A stretch of DNA of 32,896 bases from Desulfobacterales bacterium (GTDB taxonomy: Bacteria > Desulfobacterota > Desulfobacteria > Desulfobacterales > Desulfosalsimonadaceae): positions 1 through 32,896 of the forward strand of contig JALOPH010000007.1 of assembly GCA_025453995.1 (NCBI GenBank), read 5' to 3'. Of this stretch, positions 1-6,000 are shown piece by piece (the first letter of the stretch is position 1; each line of letters starts with the position of its first letter). Under the pieces are notes generated by a model. The model was not told where the DNA came from. It ran no database searches and worked only from the letters and a program-made list of their open reading frames with translations. Made by a program: the position numbers and the translations under genes.

Positions 1-6
1 GCGGGG

Positions 7-37
7 GATTGCTTCGCTTCGCTCGCAATGACGATGG
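7..37. repeat. Short dispersed repeat, copy 1
   Basis: This stretch shares the core GATTGCTTCG ... CTCGCAATGAC with a second copy at 408-439, and the two bracket the GIY-YIG gene. Inside it, ATTGC and GCAAT can pair as a short stem. From memory, similar sequences are scattered in intergenic DNA of many bacteria, including Desulfobacterota. Its function is unknown. Confidence 0.6.
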
Positions 38-120
38 TATATTTAGGTCATGAACGGGTCGGACCAAAGGATTACTACCCCATTACCTGTTCTCTGCCCG
101 GCTTATAAAATCAGAGCCCT

Positions 121-407
121 ATGTCTAAACAATTCTTTGTCTACATTATGACCAATAAACACAATTCAGTCTTGTATACAGGCGTTACCAGCGATCTGAA
201 AAACGAGTATATGAGCATAAGGAAAAGCTGGTTGAGGGCTTTTCAAAAAGATATAACATTACAAAACTTGTTTACTATGAAATTTTCAATGACCCTAAAA
301 ATGCAATCAAGCGGGAAAAGCAGTTAAAAGGCGGTTCACGAAAAAAGAAAATTGATTTGATAGAAAGCAAAAACAAGAGTTGGGATGATTTGTACGAGGG
401 AATTTGA
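121..407 (+). pseudogene. GIY-YIG endonuclease-like protein, frameshifted
   Basis: The first reading frame gives MSKQFFVYIMTNK...LYTGVTSDL, the N-terminal half of the small UPF0213/YhbQ-type GIY-YIG domain (YIM and YTG are the family signature). After codon 26 the frame changes. Reading on from position 204 gives RVYEHKEKLVEGFSKRY, then an IKREKQLKGG segment and a tail ending WDDLYEGI at the stop at 405-407. That is the expected second half of a protein of about 95 residues. The break lies in a run of five A at 199-203, where six would restore LKKR, so one base has been lost or miscalled. The downstream half keeps its family motifs, so the event is recent or is a sequencing error. The predicted role, DNA cleavage, comes from the family only. 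The upstream ribosome site is weak. Confidence 0.8.
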
Positions 408-439
408 GATTGCTTCGTCGCTTCTCTCCTCGCAATGAC
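408..439. repeat. Short dispersed repeat, copy 2
   Basis: This copy begins at the base after the stop codon of the GIY-YIG reading frame. It matches copy 1 at the start (GATTGCTTCG) and end (CTCGCAATGAC), with a few extra bases in the middle. Both copies lie in the same orientation. The remaining gap up to 574 is AT-rich and shows nothing else recognisable. Confidence 0.6.
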
Positions 440-574
440 TATGATTTTAGATGGTAGTGTAATAAAAAAATGACTAATAACTTTAAATATTTATATTGTT
501 TTGGATTTTTTTTATGACCCTCGTGATGGTTCAAGATTACAGAATAAAAATTTCAAACAAATAAGGAGAAAATC

Positions 575-1339
575 ATGTTCGAGTTGACTGGTAAAACAGC
601 CATAGTCACCGGCGGGGCAAGGGGAATCGGAAAAGGGATATCCATGACGCTGGCGAAACAGGGCGCTAATGTTGTGATTGCGGATTTATTGGTGGACCAG
701 GCAGAAGAAACGGCCGCTGAAATCCGAAAATCAGGCGCAAAAGCCCTGGCCGTGCAGACCGATATTGCGGATCTGGCGTCGGTGAAAGCCATGGTGGAAA
801 AGGTCAATTCAGAATTCGGGAAAATCGACATTCTGATCAACAACGCCGGTTGGGACCGCATGAAGCCTTTCATGAAAACAACGCCGGATTTCTGGGACAA
901 GGTCATCAACATCAATTTCAAGGGCGTATTAAATACCGTGTATGTCGTGGCCGAAGGGATGATCGCGCAGAATTCAGGCAGAATCATCAATATTGCCTCA
1001 GACGCGGCCCGGGTGGGGAGCATGGGCGAATCGGTGTATTCCGGCGCCAAGGGGGCGGTGCTGTCATTCTCCAAGACACTGGCGCGGGAGCTGGCGCGAA
1101 ATTCAATCACGGTCAACGTATTGTGTCCCGGCCCCACGCCCACGCCGCTGCTGGATGACATGAAGGCCGAGGACAGCTTTGCCGACAAGGTGCTGTCGAG
1201 CATGGACAAGATCATCCCGCTCAAGCGCATGGGCACGCCCGATGATATCGCAGCAGCTGTGGTGTTTCTGTCATCGGAAGAAGCCGGGTTTATCACGGGG
1301 CAGGTGCTCAGCGTCTCCGGCGGTCTAACAATGTGTTAA
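575..1339 (+). CDS. SDR dehydrogenase, BadH-like (2-hydroxycyclohexanecarboxyl-CoA dehydrogenase-like)
   Basis: This 254-residue classical short-chain dehydrogenase has the NAD-binding motif TGGARGIGKG (residues 12-21), NNAGWD (89-94), and the catalytic Ser142, Tyr155 and Lys159 of the Ser-Tyr-Lys set. NNAGWD...KPF, ASDAARVGS, VLCPGPT and the end FITGQVLSVSGGLTM closely resemble, from memory, BadH of Rhodopseudomonas palustris. BadH oxidises 2-hydroxycyclohexanecarboxyl-CoA to the 2-keto thioester during anaerobic alicyclic and aromatic acid breakdown. A FabG-type 3-oxoacyl-ACP reductase is the main alternative. ATAAGGAG lies just upstream of the ATG. The next gene, an acyl-CoA dehydrogenase, supports a role in beta-oxidation-like ring degradation. 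Cytoplasmic, with no signal peptide. A hairpin begins at the stop codon, so read-through into the next gene may be limited. Confidence 0.85.
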   Translation: MFELTGKTAIVTGGARGIGKGISMTLAKQGANVVIADLLVDQAEETAAEIRKSGAKALAVQTDIADLASVKAMVEKVNSEFGKIDILINNAGWDRMKPFMKTTPDFWDKVININFKGVLNTVYVVAEGMIAQNSGRIINIASDAARVGSMGESVYSGAKGAVLSFSKTLARELARNSITVNVLCPGPTPTPLLDDMKAEDSFADKVLSSMDKIIPLKRMGTPDDIAAAVVFLSSEEAGFITGQVLSVSGGLTMC

Positions 1340-1378
1340 TTTTTCTTTTGCTGAAATAATTTCAGCAAAAGAAAAATT
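1338..1378 (+). terminator. Hairpin starting in the stop codon of the BadH-like gene
   Basis: Two 19-base arms (1338-1356 and 1360-1378) are perfect inverted repeats separated by TAA. The left arm starts within the TAA stop codon. The stem is AT-rich with a GC centre (TTTTGCTG/CAGCAAAA). It could end or attenuate transcription, or protect the 3' end of the message. Confidence 0.6.
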
Positions 1379-1419
1379 TAATCCCCCTCCTTTTGCAAAG
1401 GAGGGCCGGGGAGGATTTT
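1379..1419. repeat. C-rich/G-rich palindromic repeat
   Basis: Nested inverted repeat: an outer pair AATCCCCC / GGGGAGGATTT and an inner pair CCCTCCTTTT / AAAGGAGGG. It is the same style of element as at 5145-5220 and 19925-20006. The ribosome site of the following gene is not obvious, and this element occupies most of the gap. Confidence 0.65.
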
Positions 1420-1438
1420 CAAAAAAGGATCAAACCAA

Positions 1439-2602
1439 ATGGATTTTTCATTCTCCAAAGAACATGACATGCTCCGCCGGGCGGTTCGGGAATTTGCCGC
1501 CGGAAAAATCGCGCCTTTTGCCGACCAGTGGGACGCGGACCATTATTTCCCCTATGAAGAGGTCATCAAGCCCATGGGGGAACTGGGATTTTTCGGCATG
1601 TGCATCCCGGAGGAATACGGCGGCGAAGGGCTGGACTGGACGTCGGCCGTGATCATTACCGAGGAAATCGCCCGGGCGTCGAGTTCTTTGCGGGTTCAGG
1701 TGAACATGCAGTGCATCGGGTCGGCCTATACCATTTATAAGTATGGTTCTGAAAGTCTGAAAAAAAAATATATAAAAAAACTGGTAAAGGCCGAATATCT
1801 CGGCGGGTTTGCCATCACCGAGCCGGATGCGGGGTCGGATGTTATGGCCATTTCATCTGTGGCTGAAGATAAGGGCGACCACTGGCTTTTAAACGGCTCC
1901 AAAACCTGGATCTCCAATGCAGACCTGGCGGATGTCATCATCTATTACGCATACACAGATAAATCCAAAGGCTCTAAAGGTCTTTCCGCATTTGTCATTG
2001 AAATGAAAAATTTCAACGGCATTAAAACATCCCGGCTGGAAAAAATGGGCTCCCATTCCTCGCCCACCGGCGAAATTTTTCTCACCGACACCCGGGTGCC
2101 CAAGGAAAACATCCTGGGCAATCCCGGCGACGGGGCAAAAATTGTATTTGGCTCATTGAACCAGACCCGCATATCTGCCGCTGCCGGGGCTGTGGGCGTG
2201 GCCCAGGCGTGTTTGGATATTGCCCTGAAATACTGCAATCAGCGAAAGCAGTTCGGCAAGATCATCGGTGAATATCAGATGAACCAGGACTTGATCGCTC
2301 AGATGTCCACCGACATTGAAGCGGCCCGGCTGCTGGTTTACAAGGCGGCCTGGGAAAAAGACCGGGGGAATTTAAACAACGGCCTGGACGTGGCCCAGGC
2401 CAAGTATTTTGCCGGAGAGACCGCCATGAAATGCGCCAATGCGGCCATGCGCATCCTCGGGGCGTATGGCTATTCCACCGAATACCCCCTTGCCCGGTTT
2501 TACCGGGACATCCCCACCTATGTGATCGTGGAAGGCTCGGCCAATATCTGCAAATCCATTATTGCCATGGACAAACTGGGCATCCGCAAGGCGAACCGGT
2601 AA
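1439..2602 (+). CDS. Acyl-CoA dehydrogenase, glutaryl-CoA / cyclohexanecarboxyl-CoA dehydrogenase-like
   Basis: The 387 residues span a full FAD acyl-CoA dehydrogenase: helical N-terminal domain (about 1-120), beta domain with GGFAITEPDAGSD and WLLNGSKTWISNA, and C-terminal helical domain with QTRISAAAGAVG and RKQFGK. VEGSANIC near the end carries the likely catalytic base Glu365. The sequence strongly resembles, from memory, the non-decarboxylating glutaryl-CoA dehydrogenase of Desulfococcus multivorans (ends in KLG-RKANR-like residues). The cyclohexanecarboxyl-CoA dehydrogenase AliB is a second candidate given the BadH-like neighbour. It would desaturate a CoA thioester and pass electrons to an electron transfer flavoprotein. 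Whether it decarboxylates cannot be settled by eye. Cytoplasmic, 99 bases downstream of the SDR. Confidence 0.88.
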   Translation: MDFSFSKEHDMLRRAVREFAAGKIAPFADQWDADHYFPYEEVIKPMGELGFFGMCIPEEYGGEGLDWTSAVIITEEIARASSSLRVQVNMQCIGSAYTIYKYGSESLKKKYIKKLVKAEYLGGFAITEPDAGSDVMAISSVAEDKGDHWLLNGSKTWISNADLADVIIYYAYTDKSKGSKGLSAFVIEMKNFNGIKTSRLEKMGSHSSPTGEIFLTDTRVPKENILGNPGDGAKIVFGSLNQTRISAAAGAVGVAQACLDIALKYCNQRKQFGKIIGEYQMNQDLIAQMSTDIEAARLLVYKAAWEKDRGNLNNGLDVAQAKYFAGETAMKCANAAMRILGAYGYSTEYPLARFYRDIPTYVIVEGSANICKSIIAMDKLGIRKANR

Positions 2603-2617
2603 ATTTTTCTGAGATAA

Positions 2618-3760
2618 TCACCCCAACTCCCTCAAAAACACATGCGCCGCACACATGCGGATGTCCTCCTTGCTCATCACGTCCGGCCGGTCTTCAAGTG
2701 ATACCTGGGTGGCTTTGACATTGGGGAAACGGGCTTTTAAATATTTCAGCGGCAATGCCGGATGCTTGTCCGCTGACCGTTTGCATTCGATGAAATGAAC
2801 GGGCTTGTTTTTGTCCATAATGACAAAATCCACCTCCCGGCGGTCGATATCCCTGAAATATCGCAGTTCCATGTCCCGGCCCTGGATATCCTGGAGAAAA
2901 TAGACCCATTTTAAAAGATGGCAGGCCATGAGATTTTCAAACCGGGCGCCGGGGTCGTCCACAACCGTCCAATCCAGATGATAGTGCTTGGCCTCTTTTT
3001 TTACCGCCCTGATTTTCGGCGCGCCGAATGGATATATCCTGAAAATCATGTAAAGGTTTTCAAGGATCTTGATCCAGCGGGTAACTGCCGGATGGGACAC
3101 GTGAAGGTCTTCCCGAAGCGCGTTGATGGAAAGGGGCGATCCCACCAGTTCCGGCAGCCGCATGGCCATGAGTTCGATGAGGCTTAAATCCTGCACCCGT
3201 TCCAGATCCGCCAGATCTTCCCTGATGATCCGGGTACGGTATTCACGGCTCCATCGCCGGGTTTCATCTTCCGACTGTGTTAAAAAAGGCTCTGGGAACC
3301 CGCCGTATGCAAGCAATTCCTTCACTCCATTGATGCCGGGGGTTCCCAGCTCCGCATAGCTCAATGGCAAAAGCCGATAAAAATGATACCTTCCCTGAAG
3401 TGAATCGCCGCCCCTGCGGTAATAATCCAGGCGGGCGCTGCCGGTCACCAGGATGTTGAGTTCATCGCCCCGCTTGTCATATAATCCTTTCACGGTCTGA
3501 CGCCACCGGGAATATTTGTGAATTTCATCAAGGATCAACATTCCCGGACCTGTTGGAAACTGCTCCCGCATAATCATTTCCCTGTCCGCCAGGGAATCCC
3601 AGTTAAGATAACGGGTTTTTGGATCACATCCTGCTTTTCTGCACAAATTTTTGGCCAGGGTGGTTTTGCCGCACTGGCGGGGACCGGCGACAAAAACCAT
3701 TTTTCGGCCCAGGTCCTCAGTGATGTTTTTTTCAATATTGCGGATAATATGTTCGGGCAT
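2618..3760 (-). CDS. AAA-family ATPase with DUF4143 domain
   Basis: The 380-residue protein has Walker A GPRQCGKTT (26-34) and Walker B MLILDEIHKY (about 74-83) in an AAA_14 domain. A DUF4143-type C-terminal half follows, ending in a DRREVDFVI...HFIECK segment that resembles a PD-(D/E)XK nuclease fold core. This architecture is very common in bacteria and archaea, often strain-variable, and its role is not established. A good ribosome site (AAGGAG, about ten bases before the ATG) supports the start. The gene converges on the acyl-CoA dehydrogenase with only 15 bases between stops, and its own promoter region carries an inverted repeat (3785-3818). It may have been acquired separately from its neighbours; that is inference from context only. 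Confidence 0.85.
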   Translation of the reverse strand: MPEHIIRNIEKNITEDLGRKMVFVAGPRQCGKTTLAKNLCRKAGCDPKTRYLNWDSLADREMIMREQFPTGPGMLILDEIHKYSRWRQTVKGLYDKRGDELNILVTGSARLDYYRRGGDSLQGRYHFYRLLPLSYAELGTPGINGVKELLAYGGFPEPFLTQSEDETRRWSREYRTRIIREDLADLERVQDLSLIELMAMRLPELVGSPLSINALREDLHVSHPAVTRWIKILENLYMIFRIYPFGAPKIRAVKKEAKHYHLDWTVVDDPGARFENLMACHLLKWVYFLQDIQGRDMELRYFRDIDRREVDFVIMDKNKPVHFIECKRSADKHPALPLKYLKARFPNVKATQVSLEDRPDVMSKEDIRMCAAHVFLRELG

Positions 3761-3784
3761 TTTTCATAACTCCTTAAAATAATC

Positions 3785-3818
3785 GCGAGTTTTTTTATGT
3801 ATTATTCAATATACTCGC
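3785..3818 (-). promoter_or_regulatory. Inverted repeat in the promoter region of the DUF4143 ATPase
   Basis: GCGAGT (3785-3790) and ACTCGC (3813-3818) face each other across 22 AT-rich bases that, on the minus strand, include TATATTGAATAATAC-like promoter sequence. It lies 25-58 bases before the ATG. It could be an operator overlapping the promoter. No binding protein is identified. Confidence 0.35.
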
Positions 3819-3927
3819 TTTTGATTTTAGGTCAACAATAAAATCCATTTCTTGTTATCGGAGTTTATTTTTTGTAAAGTCATCAAATCCCAACAATAAT
3901 TCATTTAAATATACAGGAGTCGATGCC

Positions 3928-5088
3928 ATGCCCACCGTCTCATTATTGCGCTGCGATAAATACGAAAACCGTGTGTTAAAAGACGTCATCCGCCAAAGCC
4001 TTGCCAATATCGGGTTTGATTTGAAAAGCCTTAAAAAAGCACGGGTAGTGGTCAAGCCCAATCTACTGATGCCGGCAAAAGATGAAAAAGCCATCATTAC
4101 CCATTCGGAATTTTTCAGGGCTGTGGTGCAGATTGTGAAGCAAAGCGGCGGCATACCGGTTCTGCTGGAATCACCGGCCATCCATTCTCTGGAACGTACC
4201 ATCAAAAAGACCAGTTACGCCCAGGTGGTTGAAAGCGAAGGCATTGAGGTGGGCAATCCCACAAAGACCCGGACCCTGCATTATGAAAGCGCAAAGAAAT
4301 TTAAGCATCTGGATATATCCGGGGAGTATTTTGGCGCAGACCTGATTTTAAACCTGCCCAAATTCAAAACCCACGGGATCACTTATATTACCGGCGCGGT
4401 GAAGCTCCTGTTCGGCGCCATCCCTGGCGTGGAAAAATCAAAAATGCATCTGCGGGCGCCCACGCCCGAGGAGTTTTCCGAATTCATTCTGGACTTATAC
4501 GGCGCCATGACATACGGGTTCTCCCCGCCCAAGCCCATCATCCATATCATGGACGCGATCTTAGCCCAGGAAGGGGAAGGGCCGGGGCCGGCCGGAAAGC
4601 CCAAGCGTCTCAACGCCGTACTGGCAGGGGACAACGGGATTGCAGTGGATTATGTGGCATCCCGGGTGGCGGGCGTGGATATCAAAAAAGCCCTGACCGT
4701 GGTCAACGGATTTAAAAGAAATTACGGGGTATCATCCGCCGATGAGATTTCAGTGGTCGGCGAAACCATTGAAACCCTTCGGCCGTCGCACTTTGAACCT
4801 GCCACCGGCGGCTCCATCTTCTCCAATATGTTCCGCTGGCCGTTTACCACGCCCACATTCAAGAACCTGTTTCTGGACCGGCCGGCGCCGAGGGAGGAAA
4901 AATGCACCCTCTGCTATCAATGCAAAAAAATCTGTGCGTCGGGCGCCATCAGCGAATCGGACGGCCGGAAAAAAGTCCCGTCCTATGACTACAATACCTG
5001 CATCCGTTGCTACTGCTGCATGGAGATCTGCCCGGAAGCAGCCATCCGAAAGGAGCGGGGGTGGCTGCAGTGGGCGCTGGGTTCCTGA
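3928..5088 (+). CDS. DUF362 protein with C-terminal 2x[4Fe-4S] ferredoxin domain
   Basis: Residues 1 to about 300 form a DUF362 domain (VVVKPNLL near the start, NLPKFKTHGITYITGAVKLLFG in the middle, GDNGIAVDYVA later). The last 70 residues hold two cysteine clusters, CTLCYQCKKIC and CIRCYCCMEICP, typical of a two-cluster ferredoxin; the first has Ala where Pro usually follows the fourth Cys. The 386-residue length is usual for this fusion in anaerobes. It is probably a cytoplasmic redox protein, but the reaction is unknown. AGGAG precedes the ATG. It stands alone, divergent from the ATPase on its left and convergent with the minus-strand genes on its right. Confidence 0.88.
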   Translation: MPTVSLLRCDKYENRVLKDVIRQSLANIGFDLKSLKKARVVVKPNLLMPAKDEKAIITHSEFFRAVVQIVKQSGGIPVLLESPAIHSLERTIKKTSYAQVVESEGIEVGNPTKTRTLHYESAKKFKHLDISGEYFGADLILNLPKFKTHGITYITGAVKLLFGAIPGVEKSKMHLRAPTPEEFSEFILDLYGAMTYGFSPPKPIIHIMDAILAQEGEGPGPAGKPKRLNAVLAGDNGIAVDYVASRVAGVDIKKALTVVNGFKRNYGVSSADEISVVGETIETLRPSHFEPATGGSIFSNMFRWPFTTPTFKNLFLDRPAPREEKCTLCYQCKKICASGAISESDGRKKVPSYDYNTCIRCYCCMEICPEAAIRKERGWLQWALGS

Positions 5089-5334
5089 GAAGTTGTTTCA
5101 AAACCTCATCTAATACTATATCGAATCTGCGATCAGCGCGCTTTAAATCCCCCTCAATCCCCCTTTTGAAAAGGGGGACTTTAAATCCCCTCTTTAGCAA
5201 AGAGGGGGCAGGGGAGATTTCAATGGTATATTTTTAACGACGCACTTGCATAAAGCCGGATAGCATGATGCTGCGCTTTTTCATCGGCCTGCGCCTTGCT
5301 TTCCAGCTTGATCCGAAGTTTTCAAACAGCTTCT
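5088..5334. repeat. Intergenic island bounded by 20-base imperfect inverted repeats
   Basis: AGAAGTTGTTTCAAAACCTC at 5088-5107 recurs inverted at 5315-5334 with 16 of 20 matches. Between them lie two C-rich/G-rich palindromes (5145-5220). No gene is seen in the gap. The left arm starts at the last base of the DUF362 stop codon. It could be a miniature non-coding mobile element, or two unrelated repeats next to each other. Confidence 0.4.
5145..5220. repeat. Two tandem C-rich/G-rich palindromic repeats
   Basis: Unit 1 (5145-5182) pairs CCCCCTTTT with AAAAGGGGG. Unit 2 (5183-5220) pairs CCCTCTTT with AAAGAGGG and has outer AAATCCCC / GGGGAGATTT. Both begin with AAATCCCC and match the elements at 1379-1419 and 19925-20006. 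Confidence 0.7.
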
Positions 5335-5338
5335 ATCT

Positions 5339-5938
5339 CTATTGCATGGCCGCCAGCTTTTTATAATCAATTTTCGCGGCGTACGCTTTTAAATCTTCCA
5401 AAGATACATCATTTCCGTCCAGTGTTACCAGGAAGCGGTTGGCAACAACCAATTTGATGTCTCCGGATTTATCCGCGGCGTTGTATTTGACAATGGCCTT
5501 TTCGCCGGCGATTTTTTCCAGCTTTCCGCCGTCCGCGCCCGCCAGCATGGGATTGCCGAACATCATCATCATGCTTTGAAGCATGGGAGAGTCGGTCACA
5601 ATCTGAATCCGAACAGAGCCCGACCCTTTGTTGTATTGACGTTCAGCGGATACGCCGCCGCCCAGCATGGCCGCGCCCACGGATTGGGACGTGGCTTCTT
5701 CGGCCTCCCACCCGGCAAGGGGCTGGGGCAGGAAGGATTGCAGATCCCCGCCTTTTTTCTGCCCGATCAGTTGGGATGCATAATTTAAGCTGGTCATGGC
5801 ATCGGAATACTTTCCATCCTGATAATATTGCAGCGCTTCATTGATGGCATCCGTCACATCATCTGCAAATGCAAGTCCTGAAAAAAACATGCTGCAAAAT
5901 AAAACCACCAACATTGTCCGGATTTTGAATTGATTCAT
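5339..5938 (-). CDS. Small exported protein of unknown function
   Basis: The start is placed at 5938 because AAAGGAGGAAG lies just before it and the product then begins MNQFKIRTMLVVLFCSMFF, followed by SGLAFADD, a standard signal peptide cut near residue 26; a longer reading frame from 6004 would bury it. The mature part (about 173 residues) opens with a helical stretch ALQYYQDGKYSDAMTSLNYA that resembles a TPR-like helix pair. It continues into a beta-rich region with VRIQIVTDSPM, GEKAIVKYNA and KLVVANRFLVTLDGND. I do not recognise the family with certainty. The gene begins 62 bases after the end of the PEP-synthase-like gene on the same strand, so the two are probably co-transcribed, although one product is exported and the other is cytoplasmic. 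Confidence 0.8.
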   Translation of the reverse strand: MNQFKIRTMLVVLFCSMFFSGLAFADDVTDAINEALQYYQDGKYSDAMTSLNYASQLIGQKKGGDLQSFLPQPLAGWEAEEATSQSVGAAMLGGGVSAERQYNKGSGSVRIQIVTDSPMLQSMMMMFGNPMLAGADGGKLEKIAGEKAIVKYNAADKSGDIKLVVANRFLVTLDGNDVSLEDLKAYAAKIDYKKLAAMQ

Positions 5939-6000
5939 AAGGCTTCCTCCTTTGTTAAAATGATTGATGATTGCCGGCTGCGCTTTCCCCTGATCAGGGA

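Noticed and set aside
553-1296. Long open frame on the minus strand across the SDR gene
   Set aside because: It lies fully opposite a gene with clear family motifs and its product shows no recognisable domain; typical of the codon use of the real gene.
5089-5338. CRISPR array, considered because of repeated palindromic units
   Set aside because: The units differ in length, abut or nest, and have no regular unique spacers.
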